64,000 nucleotides of DNA from Amycolatopsis bartoniae (GCF_014191255.1 NZ_JACHWH010000001.1:558001-622000); one strand, 5' to 3'; shown: positions 1-10,138, counted from the first letter of the stretch. Made by a program: numbers and translations. The notes: generated by a model from the letters alone, not told the origin.

Positions 1-744
1 ACCTGGCGCCCACCCCAGCGCGCCACTTCGCGGTTGACCGCCTGCAGAAACCGCGCAAGCCCCATCCTGGCCAGACGTTCCGGCCGGCCGTTGCAGCGCT
101 CAAGCACCACCGTCAGCGCGGGGCACCAGCTGTTCGATTCGAACGGTTTGCCCGCGCAGCCCAGCACCGCCGACCAGGCGCATTCCAGCAGGTCGCGCAG
201 TTGCTGCACGTTCGCGGTGGCCTCGGCGACCAGCCGTTCCCGCCGAGCGCCCAGGTGCCGCAGTCGCGCCCAGTTTTCCTCTGCCCGTTCCGGCACGTAG
301 CAGCGCAGGTCACCGACCAGCCGGGCGATCAGCACGGCATCCTTGTCGTCGGTCTTGTCCCGGGTGTAGTCCTCGCTCTCGCGTGCCCGGCCGACCAGCA
401 GCGGCTGCACACACCACCGGCATCCTCCACCCCGCCGCGAGTTGATCAAGAACGCGCCACCGGTGCCCGGTCGGCTCGCATCCCACCGTGACATCGACAA
501 ACCCGTGCCCGCGAGCCACGTTACGGGCCCATTCCAACACCGAACCCAGCCGCCATGCCTTCGCCCGGACCCGTTTCCGGGCCAGCACCCGCGAATCGTG
601 ATCGGTCACGACGATCGCTTGCTTCTCATCGGCCAGATCGATCCCCACGATCGCGTTCCAGGGCGGCGGCACCAGCGCCCGCAACCGGGCCAATCGCTCG
701 TTTCGGCGCTTGTCACCGCGCGACAGACCACTATCGTGGGGCAT
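1..744 (-). pseudogene. IS110-family transposase, frameshifted and cut by the window edge
   Basis: The N-terminal half (from ATG at 744) reads MPHDSGLSRGDKRRNERLAR and then a DEDD-type RuvC-like start (VGIDLADEKQAI, VTVGCEPTGHRWR), typical of IS110 transposases. At about 400-415 the reading frame changes. One frame gives ...MPVVC followed by an unrelated tail, while the frame shifted by two bases gives VQPLLVGRARESEDYTRD and KTDDKDAVLIARL, the expected continuation. The GT-run at this point is two bases shorter than the family sequence would need. The C-terminal part runs off base 1. I chose the start at 744 because the family begins there and an inverted repeat lies directly upstream. An in-frame extension to 825 exists but looks non-coding. 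Confidence 0.8.
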
Positions 745-801
745 GACGTCCTCCTCGATGTCCTGGGACTGCAAGCCCGCACACGACATCAGGAGGACGT
801 C
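745..801 (-). repeat. Inverted repeat abutting the IS110 start codon
   Basis: The arms 745-762 and 785-801 are reverse complements apart from one bulged base. They flank a loop of about 22 bases, and the inner arm ends at the base before the ATG at 744. In mRNA this would fold over the ribosome binding region of the transposase. Confidence 0.6.
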
Positions 802-892
802 CTCGTGATCAACTCGCATCGGCATAGTTCCCTTACTACGCCGGGCTGAGGTCCGGCGGGATGGGCACTGTGAGTGATTCCCAATGATGTTG

Positions 893-2122
893 TCAAGCGG
901 TAAGCGGCGCGGGTTGGGCGTGGTATTGCGTGTTGTTACGCAGCATGGCCCAGAGCACGTTGAGTCGTCGGCGCGCGAGCGCGATGACGGCTTGGGTGTG
1001 CCGTTTCCCTTCGGCTCTCTTGCGGTCGTAGTAGGCTTTCGACGCGGCGCACCAGCGGATGCTGGCCAGTGCCGAGAGGTAGAAGGCGCGCAGCAGACGC
1101 CGGTCGTAGCGTCGTGGTCGGCGCAGGTTGCCGCTGATGCGTCCAGAATCGTGGGGTGCGGGCGCGAGCCCGGCGACGCCCGCGAGACGGTTGGCGGTGC
1201 CGAACGGGGTCATGTCGCCGCCGGTTGAGGCAAGGAACTCGGCACCGAGCAATGGGCCGAATCCGGGCAGGCTCAAGATGATCTCGGCGTGTCGGTGCTG
1301 GCGGAACCGACTCTCGATCAGGGTGTCGATCTCGGCGATTTCCTCGTTGAGAGCGATCACCGCCTTCGCCAGCCTGATGACCATATCAGCAGCGAGCCGT
1401 TGGCCGGGCAACGTCGTGTGTTGTGCTGCCGCAGCCTCGATCGCGGTTGCCGCGACGGCCGCAGCGTTGCGGACTTTCCTGTTGCGTAGCCACGTTTCCA
1501 GTCGGGAGTGCCCGATCCGCCGCAGCGCTTCGGGCGTTTGATAGCCGGTCAGCAAAGTGAGCGCGGCTTTGCTGGCGCTGTAATCGAAAGCTCGCTCAAG
1601 AGCGGGGAAGTATTCGAGCAGTTGCGTTCGCAGCCGGTTGATCGTTCGGGTGCGGTCGCAGATCAGGTCGGTGCGGCGAGCGGTCAGGATCCGCAGGTCG
1701 ACACTGATGTCATCGCCTGGCCTCAACGGTTGCAAGTCGCGGCGCATGCGGGCCTGGTCGGCGATGATCGCGGCGTCCTTGGCATCGGTCTTGCCGTCTC
1801 CGCGGTAACTGGCTGCCGCGTGGTAGACGGTGCGGCCGGGAATGTAGAGCAGGCGCTGATCGTGGTTGACCAGCAGTGCCAGCAGCAGCGCTGCGCCTCC
1901 GCTGTTGAGATCGATCGCCCAGGTTGTGGCGTCGTCGCCGGCGAGTTCGGCGACGTTGGCGATGAGTTCCAGCAGCGCCGTCTCGTCGTTGGCGACTCGC
2001 CGGGACAGCCGTCGTTTCCCGTCGGCGTCCAGCACGACGCAATGGTGATGTGATTTGCCTGCGTCGATTCCGGCCCACAGTTCGGGCACGGTCACCTCCA
2101 GCTCGAATGATGTCGCGGTCAC
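893..2122 (-). CDS. IS110-family transposase (apparently intact)
   Basis: This 409-residue DEDD transposase would catalyse IS110-type excision and insertion. The N-terminal RuvC-like domain starts with ELWAGIDAGKSHHHC (Asp20) and continues with GDGKTDAKDAAIIADQARMR. The C-terminal Transposase_20 domain shows SLPGFGPLLGAEFLASTGG with the downstream Ser-containing region RLAGVAGLAPAPHDSGR. The frame is open over the usual family length, with a GTG start at 2120-2122. IS110 elements lack terminal inverted repeats, so the boundaries cannot be placed; the element lies roughly between 850 and 2330. It differs in sequence from the broken IS110 to its left, so the two are not copies of one element. 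Confidence 0.9.
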   Translation of the reverse strand: MTATSFELEVTVPELWAGIDAGKSHHHCVVLDADGKRRLSRRVANDETALLELIANVAELAGDDATTWAIDLNSGGAALLLALLVNHDQRLLYIPGRTVYHAAASYRGDGKTDAKDAAIIADQARMRRDLQPLRPGDDISVDLRILTARRTDLICDRTRTINRLRTQLLEYFPALERAFDYSASKAALTLLTGYQTPEALRRIGHSRLETWLRNRKVRNAAAVAATAIEAAAAQHTTLPGQRLAADMVIRLAKAVIALNEEIAEIDTLIESRFRQHRHAEIILSLPGFGPLLGAEFLASTGGDMTPFGTANRLAGVAGLAPAPHDSGRISGNLRRPRRYDRRLLRAFYLSALASIRWCAASKAYYDRKRAEGKRHTQAVIALARRRLNVLWAMLRNNTQYHAQPAPLTA

Positions 2123-2337
2123 GGCCCAACAGACGACCTCGCCGTCGCGTCCTTACACAGCGATCCACGTCGCGCATCCCAATGAGCGGTCGAGTCGTCG
2201 CGGGGTGCCGGGCGGCCAATCACTCAAGGCCATCGGCGGCGGTGACATCAAAGCCATACCCGGCACCCTGGGTGCCGGAGAGCATATGGGCTGCTCCGGG
2301 ACACCTACCGATCACGGTAAGGATGACATCTGACCCT

Positions 2338-3564
2338 ATGGATCCCGGTAAGAGTGGGAAGAAGCCGGCGCGGCAACGGTCGCCGGAGCAGGCCGCTGCG
2401 GCGGGGATGGTGGCCGAGGCGAAGGCCCGTGGCCTGGAGCTGACCGGACCCCGACGGGCTGTTGAAGCTGTTCACCAAGAAGGTGCTGGAAACGGCCCTG
2501 AACGAGGAGATGACCGAGCACCTCGGGCATGAGAAGAATCGTGCCGAGGCGGGCCGGGACTCGTCGAATGTGCGGAATGGTCAGCGGTCGAAGACTGTGG
2601 TGACAGACGCGGTGGGCGAGGTCGAGATCGAGGTTCCGCGAGATCGGGAATCGACGTTCGAGCCGCAGATCGTGAAGAAACGCCAGCGCAGGCTGACCGA
2701 TGTGGGCGAGGTCGTGTTGTCGCTGTACGCCAAGGGAATGACGACCGGAGAGATTTCCGCGCATTTCAGTGAGATCCACGGGACGTCAGTGTCGAAGGAA
2801 ACGATATCGCGGATCACCGACACCGTGGTGGCGGAGATGCAGGAATGGGTCGGCTGTGCACTCGACTCGGTGTACGCCGCCGTGTTCATCGACGCGATCG
2901 CCGTCAAGGTGCGTGACGGGCAGGTCGCCAACCGGCCCGTCTACGCGGCCATCGGAGTCACCGTGGACGGTCGCAAAGACGTGCTGGGGATGTGGATGAG
3001 GGGTACCGGTGGCGAGGGCGCGAAGTTCTGGATGAGCGTCCTGGTCGACCTGAAGAACCGCGGCGTCACGGACGTGTTCTTCCTTGTCTGCGACGGCCTG
3101 TATCGTACACCTTATCCGCAATACGTTCCGGCTCGTCGCGCGGCAGCACCGGGACTCTCTCAAGCGTGATGTGAAACCGATTTACACCGCACCCAGCCCC
3201 GATGCAGCCCTCGTGGCACTCGATGAACTCGAGGAGAAGTGGGGACGCAAATATCCGGCAATGATCAGGCTATGGCGGAACGCATGGGAAGTGTTATTCC
3301 TTTCCTTGACTACGACGTCGAGATCCGCGGAATGATCTGCTCCACCAATGCCATCGAGTCGTTGAATGCTCGCTACCGGCGAGCCGTGCGAGCACGCGAG
3401 CACTTCCCCCACCGAACAAGCAGTGTTGAAATGCCTGCATCTTGTGACCGCAGCCTGACCCCGCCGGGACAGGCCGCACCCGATGGACGATGCGCTGGAA
3501 GCCCGTGATCAACGCGTTCGCTATCACCTTCGGTGATCGCTGGCCCACCGCCGAAACCTACTGA
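2338..3564 (+). pseudogene. IS256-family (Mutator-like) transposase, multiply frameshifted
   Basis: The pieces in order are MDPGKSGKKPARQRSPEQAA (2338 onward); then, after a shift near 2455, LLKLFTKKVLETALNEEMTE through to FFLVCDGL (to about 3105). After a small deletion follows CIVHLIRNTFRLVARQHRD (3084-3335 frame), and after another shift near 3290 FLDYDVEIRGMICSTNAIES. The tail is scrambled by further shifts after about 3400 and ends in the family terminus WPTAETY then TGA at 3562. The DDE region (VFIDAIAVKVRDGQVANRP) is present, but the protein cannot be made whole. The order of the pieces matches a full-length IS256-type transposase of a little over 400 residues, so this is decay in place rather than a hybrid. 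Confidence 0.85.
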
Positions 3565-3624
3565 TCAACAACGCCGGAAACACCGTTCGTGCTACAGACC
3601 CGGTTGGGGCCGCTGGCGTTTCGG

Positions 3625-4396
3625 TTACCCAGTGAGTGCGATGTAGTGGAGATGAGCGATTCCGGACACTGTGTCGCTGAGTGTGCTGGCGGCGCGGCGG
3701 GTAGTCGCGGAGGATCTTCTAGCACTTCATGCGGGCCAGGGTGTTCGACCCGTGCGCGGACGGTGCGGTGGATCGAGTTGAGTTCTTCCTTCCAGCCGGG
3801 AAGATCGCTGCCGTCGCAGGGTTTGCGGAACGGCATGATCGCCTCGGCGTTGCCTTGGTAGCCACCGTCGGTCATGACCGGCTGATCGCCGAGTTGGTCT
3901 GTGACACCGGACGTCCGGTAGACGGTGCAGTCGTTGCGGTTGCCGGGTTGAGGGTCGCCGGTGGCGATGACCAGGCGAGTGTCGGCATCGATGGCGATCT
4001 GCACGTTTGTGGAGTACCGGTAGTTCTTGCTGGGGGCAGCCAGGCGGTGATCCCGGGTTGGCACGAGGGTGCCGTCGACGATCGCGACCGAGTCGATCCG
4101 GCGTTTACGTACCGGCGCCAGCGCGAGCAGCGGCCCGATCGTGTCGATCACCCGATGGGCCGCAGCATGTGAGACAGTGAACAACGGGCCGATCTGACCC
4201 ATGGTCAGATTGGTTCGCCATAGGTCGCCACCAGCAGCACCCGGTCTGCCAGCGGCAACGCCCACGGCGGACCTGGCCGCCCGTCTGCGATCGCCCTTCC
4301 GCCCCGCTGGGCCACCAGCCGCACCAGCTTGCGGAACTGACCTGGTTCCAGCCCGGTGAACGGGGCGATCCACTCCGATCTCGACGCTGTGATCAC
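3625..4396 (-). pseudogene. IS5-family DDE transposase, broken
   Basis: The N-terminal piece (4205-4396) reads SEWIAPFTGLEPGQFRKLVR and so on. After a frameshift near 4210 comes TNLTMGQIGPLFTVSHAAAH, then VAIVDGTLVPTRDH, NYRYSTNVQIAIDADTRLV, PGNRNDCTVYRTSG and VMTDGGYQGN, the usual DDE core. A second shift near 3735 breaks the C-terminus. In the corrected frame the residues are LARMKC-stop-KILRDY, where TAG replaces the expected Trp codon. A third frame supplies RRAASTLSDTVSGIAHLHYI and the stop at 3625-3627. At least two frameshifts and one nonsense change make it dead. Confidence 0.8.
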
Positions 4397-4781
4397 CTAC
4401 ACCACACCGCGACGATCAACTACCCGCTGAGTAGACCGCCACCGGGATTACGTGACATCCCTTAGCGCGCGCAGGTCGTACGGTCGAGCTCAGCACTTGC
4501 GACGTACATAGTGAGCCCGACGAAGGCTGTTGGTGCTGTCCCCTTCTGCCCTGTCATCGTACCGAGGCGATCCGGCCCTTGACACAGTGACTCCTAACTA
4601 ACTAACTTGGTTGAAACTTGCGATTCAGTCAGTGAGACAACTGTAGTCCTGGCTCGCGTCGCCAGATGCGACGGATCCCTGCTGGGCTCTCTTCGAGGTT
4701 ACGTAGCCCGAGGACGGCTTCGAAAGGTCCGCGTCGGCCCGGTTCCATGGCTGTCCGTACCCCGATTGCGGAGGTGACTTC
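4397..4781. other. Gene-free stretch between IS remains and the ABC importer
   Basis: No open frame here looks coding. The right half holds a candidate promoter (4579-4608), a CTAA triple repeat at about 4594-4606 and the leader of the importer operon with its ribosome binding site (GGAGGTGA near 4771). Confidence 0.5.
4579..4608 (+). promoter_or_regulatory. Candidate promoter of the ABC importer operon
   Basis: TTGACA (4579-4584) is followed after 18 bases by TAACTT (4603-4608). It lies about 175 bases before the first gene of the operon, with no other gene between. Confidence 0.5.
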
Positions 4782-6320
4782 GTGCCTTGCTACAAGATCA
4801 ACAAAAGAGTGGAACGCGGGTGGCGCGACTACTTACATCCCTTGAAGGTTCTGCTTATCGGCACACTCGTTGCCGCTTCGGCCGCGGCTTGCGGTAGCGG
4901 AGGAGGCAGTGGCACAGGATCTGAATCGGCGACCAAGTTGACCGTGGGGTTCACCCAGGAACCAGCGGATTGGAATTTCCTCCGCAACTCCTCGACAGCT
5001 GTGCGCTCTCTGCTCTTCTACAACGTTCTTGAGCCGTTAATAGAACAGAATGAAGACGGCAGCTTCAAGCCGCTTTTGGCTGAGTCGTATCAAGTCGATA
5101 CGTCGGGTACCCAGTACACGTTCAAGACCCGAGATGCGCACTTTCATACCGGCGCACCGGTAACAGCTGCCGATGTTGTCTATTCTCTCAACGCAGCGAA
5201 AAGCTCCACATTGTCAACCATATCCGGCCCCCTATCTGTGGTTCGGCAGGTGGAAGAGCTTGATCCGCGAACTGTTCGGGTTACTCTGACTAAGCCCAGT
5301 CAGGCCTTTTTGACGAGCATATCCAAAGATGTGGCAATCATCCCCCAGGGCTCGGCAGAATCTCTGAGCAAGAATCCAGTTGGTACAGGGCCGTTTGTGT
5401 TTTCGGATTGGCAGCACGGTGTGCGAGTCAGTCTTACTTCGAACGAAAATTATTGGGGAGCAAAGCCGAAAATTCGTGAAGTAACATGGCGATTCTTCAC
5501 GGATAAAAATGCTGCCCTCAACGCACTTCTTGCGCATGATGTCGACGTCATGCCCGCCGTACAAAGTAAGCAGCAGGTGCGAAAGGCAGAGGCTACCCCC
5601 GGTTTAGCAAGTGATCCCGTGAGCGGTTCCGAGATCGGCTACATCAGCCTTAATGCCAAAGACTCAAAGCTGCAAAATCCCGCCGTTCGACAAGCGATTG
5701 CCTACGCAGTTGATCGTAACACTTTTGTTCAGGGCATAGACGGTATCGCCACGCCAACATGTGCGATGGTTAACCCGCCCAACCAGCCTTGGAACACAAA
5801 CCACTGCCCATATCCTTACGACCCTGCACGAGCACGGCAACTCCTCGCCTCGGTAGGAATTCAAAACTTAACGCTACAGTTTCCCTACATTGGGTCGAGT
5901 TACTCCACGTGGATGCAAATAGTATCGCAGCAACTAAAAGACGTCGGCGTGACTCTCGAGCCAATAAATCTTGATCTAGCCACTTACGTTGACCGCGTCC
6001 TCACCAAGACGGACTACGAGGCAACGGTGATCAGCGGCCCTCAGCAGATTGATAGTTGGAAATGCCCGGGGTTCTTCACCGGCGCCTGCTTGAAGCAGTT
6101 CGACGACCTGCTGGCCCGGGCTGATACCGCTAAGGATCGAACCCAGTGGGCAGACCTCCGTCGGCAAGCGGTTGAGTTGCACGCCGACCAAGCTTACCTG
6201 ATACCCCTAGCGACAATCGGACAAAGCGTCCTTCACACCGATCAGGTAACCGGAATCAAGCGGTTCTCGGTTGCGAGCGAGTTCGATCTTCGTGCCATCC
6301 GATGGGTGGACGGTAAATAG
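4782..6320 (+). CDS. Peptide/nickel-type ABC transporter substrate-binding lipoprotein
   Basis: This 512-residue SBP_bac_5 protein should capture a peptide-like or other small ligand outside the membrane and deliver it to the permeases encoded downstream. A positively charged N-terminus and hydrophobic stretch end in a lipobox, ASAAAC, with the lipid-bearing Cys at residue 37, followed by a Ser/Gly-rich linker. The body shows family hallmarks: LTVGFTQEPADWNF, LLAESYQVDTSGTQYTFKTR, FHTGAPVTAADVVYSLNA, NPVGTGPFVFSDW and NPAVRQAIAYAVDRNTFV. The GTG start at 4782 is preceded by GGAGGTGA at good spacing. It heads a five-gene operon whose later members overlap. Base composition is far more A+T-rich than that of genes after 17.9 kb, suggesting horizontal transfer. 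The ligand cannot be predicted from sequence alone. Confidence 0.9.
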   Translation: MPCYKINKRVERGWRDYLHPLKVLLIGTLVAASAAACGSGGGSGTGSESATKLTVGFTQEPADWNFLRNSSTAVRSLLFYNVLEPLIEQNEDGSFKPLLAESYQVDTSGTQYTFKTRDAHFHTGAPVTAADVVYSLNAAKSSTLSTISGPLSVVRQVEELDPRTVRVTLTKPSQAFLTSISKDVAIIPQGSAESLSKNPVGTGPFVFSDWQHGVRVSLTSNENYWGAKPKIREVTWRFFTDKNAALNALLAHDVDVMPAVQSKQQVRKAEATPGLASDPVSGSEIGYISLNAKDSKLQNPAVRQAIAYAVDRNTFVQGIDGIATPTCAMVNPPNQPWNTNHCPYPYDPARARQLLASVGIQNLTLQFPYIGSSYSTWMQIVSQQLKDVGVTLEPINLDLATYVDRVLTKTDYEATVISGPQQIDSWKCPGFFTGACLKQFDDLLARADTAKDRTQWADLRRQAVELHADQAYLIPLATIGQSVLHTDQVTGIKRFSVASEFDLRAIRWVDGK

Positions 6321-6368
6321 GGGCCGCGGCAATGTTGCCGCAGGCTGTCGAGGCCAGTAGGAGCCAAG

Positions 6369-7328
6369 ATGTATCGTCTCGTAGCCCGATCGACTGTGAT
6401 GCTTATGGCATCCGCGTTAGCGGGCTCCATGGTAATCTTCTTGCTACTTCGAGTGCTCGGTGGCGACATTGCCGCGGTGATTCTTGGGAAAAGTGCGACG
6501 CCGGAATCGCTAGCTTCTCTGCGTGCACAGATGAAACTCGACCGTCCGTGGTTTATACAATATACAGACTGGCTATTTGGGATAATCAAAGGACAGCTAG
6601 GCCAATCTTTCGCTGCTCAATATGATATCGCCGATGAAATCGGTTCACGTCTCGGTGTAACTTTGAGTCTGGTCCTCATCTCGATTTTCGTATCGAGCAT
6701 CCTGGCCCTGGTTATTGGGAGCTACTCGGCAACCAACGTCGGCAAACTTCGTAGCGGAGTGATCGACGTTCTGACCCAATTTGGAATTGCTGTTCCCGTC
6801 TTCTGGGGTGGACTCCTTCTAATCACCTTTCTATCGGTGCGGGCAGGTTGGTTCCCTGCTGGCGGATACACCCCGTGGATTCAGAACCCGGGAGAGAGCG
6901 TGAAGACGCTCGCACTGCCGGTGACAGCCCTCACTATTCCGATGACCGCGGTCTTCGCCAGATACGTGAGATCCGCGATGCTAGACATTCTAACCCAGGA
7001 TTTCATGCGCACTGCGCGCGCAAAAGGACGGACACTGCGTGGTGCGATCCTAGTCCATGGTGTGCGAAACGCTTCCATTTCTCTATTGACAGTGGGAACA
7101 CTGCAGCTCGGATCGCTACTTGCGGGCACCGTTGTTATAGAGAATGTCTTCGCGCTCCCGGGGCTTGGTAGTCTACTGATGAGCGCCATCGAAGGACGCG
7201 AAGTAATCGTTGTGCAGTCCACGGTCTTTGTCATTATGTTATTGATTCTCGGGATGAACTTTCTAATGGATATCTGTTACGGACTTTTGGACCCGAGGAT
7301 ACGGGACGCGGAGAGGAGTAGCCAGTGA
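6369..7328 (+). CDS. ABC transporter permease, DppB/OppB type
   Basis: This 319-residue integral membrane subunit of the importer has an N-terminal helix (TVMLMASALAGSMVIFLLLR) and the DppB-type periplasmic segment (SLRAQMKLDRPWFIQYTDWL). The binding-protein-dependent transport domain follows from about residue 95, with the EAA-like loop near FMRTARAKGRTLRGAILVHG where the ATPases dock. The ATG at 6369 has TAGGAG just upstream. It starts 48 bases after the binding protein and overlaps the next permease by 4 bases (GTGA), so the subunits are translationally coupled. The gene is A+T-rich like the rest of the island. Confidence 0.9.
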   Translation: MYRLVARSTVMLMASALAGSMVIFLLLRVLGGDIAAVILGKSATPESLASLRAQMKLDRPWFIQYTDWLFGIIKGQLGQSFAAQYDIADEIGSRLGVTLSLVLISIFVSSILALVIGSYSATNVGKLRSGVIDVLTQFGIAVPVFWGGLLLITFLSVRAGWFPAGGYTPWIQNPGESVKTLALPVTALTIPMTAVFARYVRSAMLDILTQDFMRTARAKGRTLRGAILVHGVRNASISLLTVGTLQLGSLLAGTVVIENVFALPGLGSLLMSAIEGREVIVVQSTVFVIMLLILGMNFLMDICYGLLDPRIRDAERSSQ

Positions 7329-8161
7329 ACTGGAACGGGCGTGTATCGCTGTCATTCATGGTCGGCGCAGTACTGATGACTCTCTTCATTGGCACCGGCG
7401 TGGTCTCGTTATTTTGGCTTCCCTATGACGTGGACCGGATTGACATTGCGCACAAGTTCGCATCTCCTGGCACTGCAGCTCATCTTCTGGGAACGGACGC
7501 GTTGGGTAGAGACGTTCTCGCCCAGTTGATGTCGGGCGCGAAGGTTTCACTGTTGGTAAGCGTTGTATCTACCGTGGTTGCAGTGGTCCCCGGTGTCGTA
7601 TTAGGCCTTGTCATAGCCGGGATTGAGGGACGTATACAGAGTGTGCTGATCCGTGTAACCGACGTGGGCCTCGCACTTCCGGGTATCCTGGTTGCACTGG
7701 TTCTTGCGACGGCGATAGGAGCTGGAAAAACCGCAGCGATCATCGCTATCGTATTTTCGTTTATTCCTATTGTCGTACGAGTTACTATCGGGCCGGCGAA
7801 ACAGGTGCTTGCTCTCGAGTATATCGAAGCCGCCTACTCGTATGGGAGATCGCGTTTGTTCGTTCTGTTCAGACATGTCCTACCAAATGTGGCGTCTGTA
7901 ATCATCGTACTGGCCTCGGTGATGTTCGCATCGGCGATCCTGGTGGAGGCTGCGCTGTCATATCTAGGCGTGGGGTCGCAGCGGCCGGAGGTGTCCTGGG
8001 GGCTTATGCTCAACGAATCTCAGGCTACCGTTGACACTGCTCCTTATCTGGTTGTCTTTCCTGGCCTGGCGATTGTCATAGCGGTTCTTGGGTTCAACTT
8101 GATGGGCGACGGATTGCGATCAGCCTTTGATCCGCACCAGACAAAGGCTGTGATCGCGTGA
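7325..8161 (+). CDS. ABC transporter permease, DppC/OppC type
   Basis: This 278-residue second permease pairs with the DppB-type subunit. It shows the family sequence HLLGTDALGRDVLAQLMSGA, in which a Gly-Thr-Asp-x-x-Gly-Arg-Asp motif precedes the transport domain, and the EAA loop near EYIEAAYSYGRSRLFVLFRH. It ends with the usual SWGLMLNESQ and MGDGLRSAFDPHQTK. It begins with GTG overlapping the previous stop and ends overlapping the first ATPase by 4 bases. It is slightly short for the family because the cytoplasmic N-terminal extension is minimal. Confidence 0.9.
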   Translation: MNWNGRVSLSFMVGAVLMTLFIGTGVVSLFWLPYDVDRIDIAHKFASPGTAAHLLGTDALGRDVLAQLMSGAKVSLLVSVVSTVVAVVPGVVLGLVIAGIEGRIQSVLIRVTDVGLALPGILVALVLATAIGAGKTAAIIAIVFSFIPIVVRVTIGPAKQVLALEYIEAAYSYGRSRLFVLFRHVLPNVASVIIVLASVMFASAILVEAALSYLGVGSQRPEVSWGLMLNESQATVDTAPYLVVFPGLAIVIAVLGFNLMGDGLRSAFDPHQTKAVIA

Positions 8162-9153
8162 TATTGCAAATAAGGGACCTCTCAATTTCTATTCGCGGCC
8201 AGGAAATAGTGACGATAGATTGTCTCGATCTCGCTGCCGGCCAACGACTTGGGGTTGTTGGCGAATCCGGATCAGGTAAGACGATGGCGGCTATGAGCAT
8301 CGCCGGCCTGGCACCAGGGGTGGTTGACGTCAAAGGTTCTATCCGGCTCAATGGCCAGGAAACGATCGACATGACTGATCGGCAACTGGCGGCCTCAAGG
8401 CGAGGGTTGGTCGGAGTTATATTTCAGGACCCGCAACGAGCGCTCAACCCGATGATGCGCGTGGGTCGACAGGTTGCGGAAGCGATTCGATTGCACAGGC
8501 GACAGTCGCGGGCACATATACGTGCGAGAGTTCTAGAACTCCTGGAGCAGGTTCAATTACCAGATCCCCAGAAGCTCATGCGTCGCTACCCTCACCAATT
8601 GTCAGGCGGTCAACGACAAAGGGTAATGATTGCTATTGCAATCGCTTGTCGGCCCAAGCTACTCATCGCGGACGAGCCAACTACGGCCTTGGACGCCACG
8701 GTGCAAAAAGAAATTCTGGAACTAATCAACGACCTCAGCGTGCAACATAATATGGGCTTGTTGTTTGTGAGCCACGATCTGGGTGTCGTGCGAGCTGTGA
8801 GTGAATACATGGCGGTTCTGTATGGCGGGCGATTGATGGAGATGGGGCCGATTGGCCACGTGCTCGAGCGCTCCCGGCATCGGTATACGGAAGCGCTCAT
8901 CGCCTCAAATCCGGGTCGTGTTTGCGTGGGAACGAGTGAGATTGGGCTCGGGCGACGGTTCATTCCGATTGAAGGGAACGTGCCGTCGCCAGGTGCCTTT
9001 CCGCAAGGTTGCAGATTTCGCGGGCGCTGTAGGCACGAGCTGCCGGCGTGTGTGGAAGAGCCGCGGTTAACCCTGCTCGAAGACGGTCATGCGTTCAGGT
9101 GTTGGAATCCGACCATCATGCGGGAGGCGGAGTCACATGGGTCTGCTTGTTGA
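8158..9153 (+). CDS. ABC transporter ATP-binding protein, DppD/OppD type
   Basis: This 331-residue ATPase is one of two that energise the importer. Walker A is GESGSGKT (residues 35-42), the signature is LSGGQRQR, Walker B is LLIADEPTTALD, and the switch His lies in LLFVSHDLGVVR. The C-terminal oligopeptide-transporter extension carries Cys residues (CRFRGRCRHELPACVEEPR), which in relatives can bind an Fe-S cluster. The GTG start at 8158 overlaps the DppC stop. Its end overlaps the following ATPase by 17 bases. Confidence 0.9.
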   Translation: MILQIRDLSISIRGQEIVTIDCLDLAAGQRLGVVGESGSGKTMAAMSIAGLAPGVVDVKGSIRLNGQETIDMTDRQLAASRRGLVGVIFQDPQRALNPMMRVGRQVAEAIRLHRRQSRAHIRARVLELLEQVQLPDPQKLMRRYPHQLSGGQRQRVMIAIAIACRPKLLIADEPTTALDATVQKEILELINDLSVQHNMGLLFVSHDLGVVRAVSEYMAVLYGGRLMEMGPIGHVLERSRHRYTEALIASNPGRVCVGTSEIGLGRRFIPIEGNVPSPGAFPQGCRFRGRCRHELPACVEEPRLTLLEDGHAFRCWNPTIMREAESHGSAC

Positions 9154-9973
9154 AGCCCGAGGGTTACGATTTAGCTACGCTGGAATCCGATCGAAACGCC
9201 GCTCGGAAAAATGGGAACTCGACAGTCTTGATTTCGAGATTGAAAGAGGCAGCACAATCGGAGTGGTTGGAGAGTCGGGTTCGGGAAAGTCTACCCTTAT
9301 CCGTGTACTCTGCGGGCTTCTTCCATCCTATTCCGGCAGTTGCCTGTATGCCGGCCGGGAGCTTCGGGACTGGGTTCGAGAAGTGCCGCGTGATTTCAGA
9401 AGCCAGAATCAGATGATTTTTCAAAGCCCGGCGAGTTCGTTCGATCCGAGAATGCGTATAGGGGCATCGCTTGCGGAGCCCGTGAAGGCTATCGAGAGGC
9501 GATCACCTTCGATCGATGAGTTGGTGAGGCAGCTCCGAGACGTCGGCCTTAACGATGAGATTTTGAGTAGGTATCCGCATCAACTGTCGGGCGGACAGTT
9601 GCAGCGGGTCGCGATTGCGCGTGCTTTGCTTGTTAATCCAAACGTGCTGTATGCAGACGAACCGACTAGCGCTCTCGATGTGTCTGTCCAAGCGCAGGTG
9701 TTGAATTTACTGATGGACATTAGGGCTGAGTTGGGACTCACCCTTGTTATGGTTTCACACGACCTCGCGGTGGTCAGCCGGATGTGTGAGTACCTTTTAA
9801 TTATGTGTAAGGGTGAAATAGTCGAATCCGGGTTTACTGAGGATATTGTAGCTGATCCCGGCTCGCCATACACCAAGACTCTGATCGAAGCAGCTAACGC
9901 AGTGAGCCTCGATAGTGCGCTAGCGAACGGTAAAAAGCAAATACCCAACGAGATTGTGGCACAGTCGGCCTGA
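9137..9973 (+). CDS. ABC transporter ATP-binding protein, DppF/OppF type
   Basis: This is the second ATPase of the importer, 278 residues from ATG 9137. I preferred this start to an upstream in-frame one at 9089 because conserved sequence begins at MGLLVEARGLRFSYAG and a GGAG lies just before it. Walker A is GESGSGKS (residues 45-52), the signature LSGGQLQR, Walker B VLYADEPTSALD and the switch VSHDLAVVS. Unlike its partner it lacks the Cys-rich C-terminal extension and stops soon after the core. It ends the operon; beyond it are IS remnants. Confidence 0.9.
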   Translation: MGLLVEARGLRFSYAGIRSKRRSEKWELDSLDFEIERGSTIGVVGESGSGKSTLIRVLCGLLPSYSGSCLYAGRELRDWVREVPRDFRSQNQMIFQSPASSFDPRMRIGASLAEPVKAIERRSPSIDELVRQLRDVGLNDEILSRYPHQLSGGQLQRVAIARALLVNPNVLYADEPTSALDVSVQAQVLNLLMDIRAELGLTLVMVSHDLAVVSRMCEYLLIMCKGEIVESGFTEDIVADPGSPYTKTLIEAANAVSLDSALANGKKQIPNEIVAQSA

Positions 9974-10138
9974 CTTCTGTCAGCGTATTGTGTGTCCTTG
10001 TGGTAGCGCTGCAATGCTGGTTGCGCCAAGCGGTTGGTCACAAGGACGGCTGGTCCAAAACTGGCGGAGGTTGTTGGCGGCCTGGGCTCCTGATGTAGGA
10101 AGGCACCTGGCTGAGCTTGTTTCGAGGTAGAAAAACCT

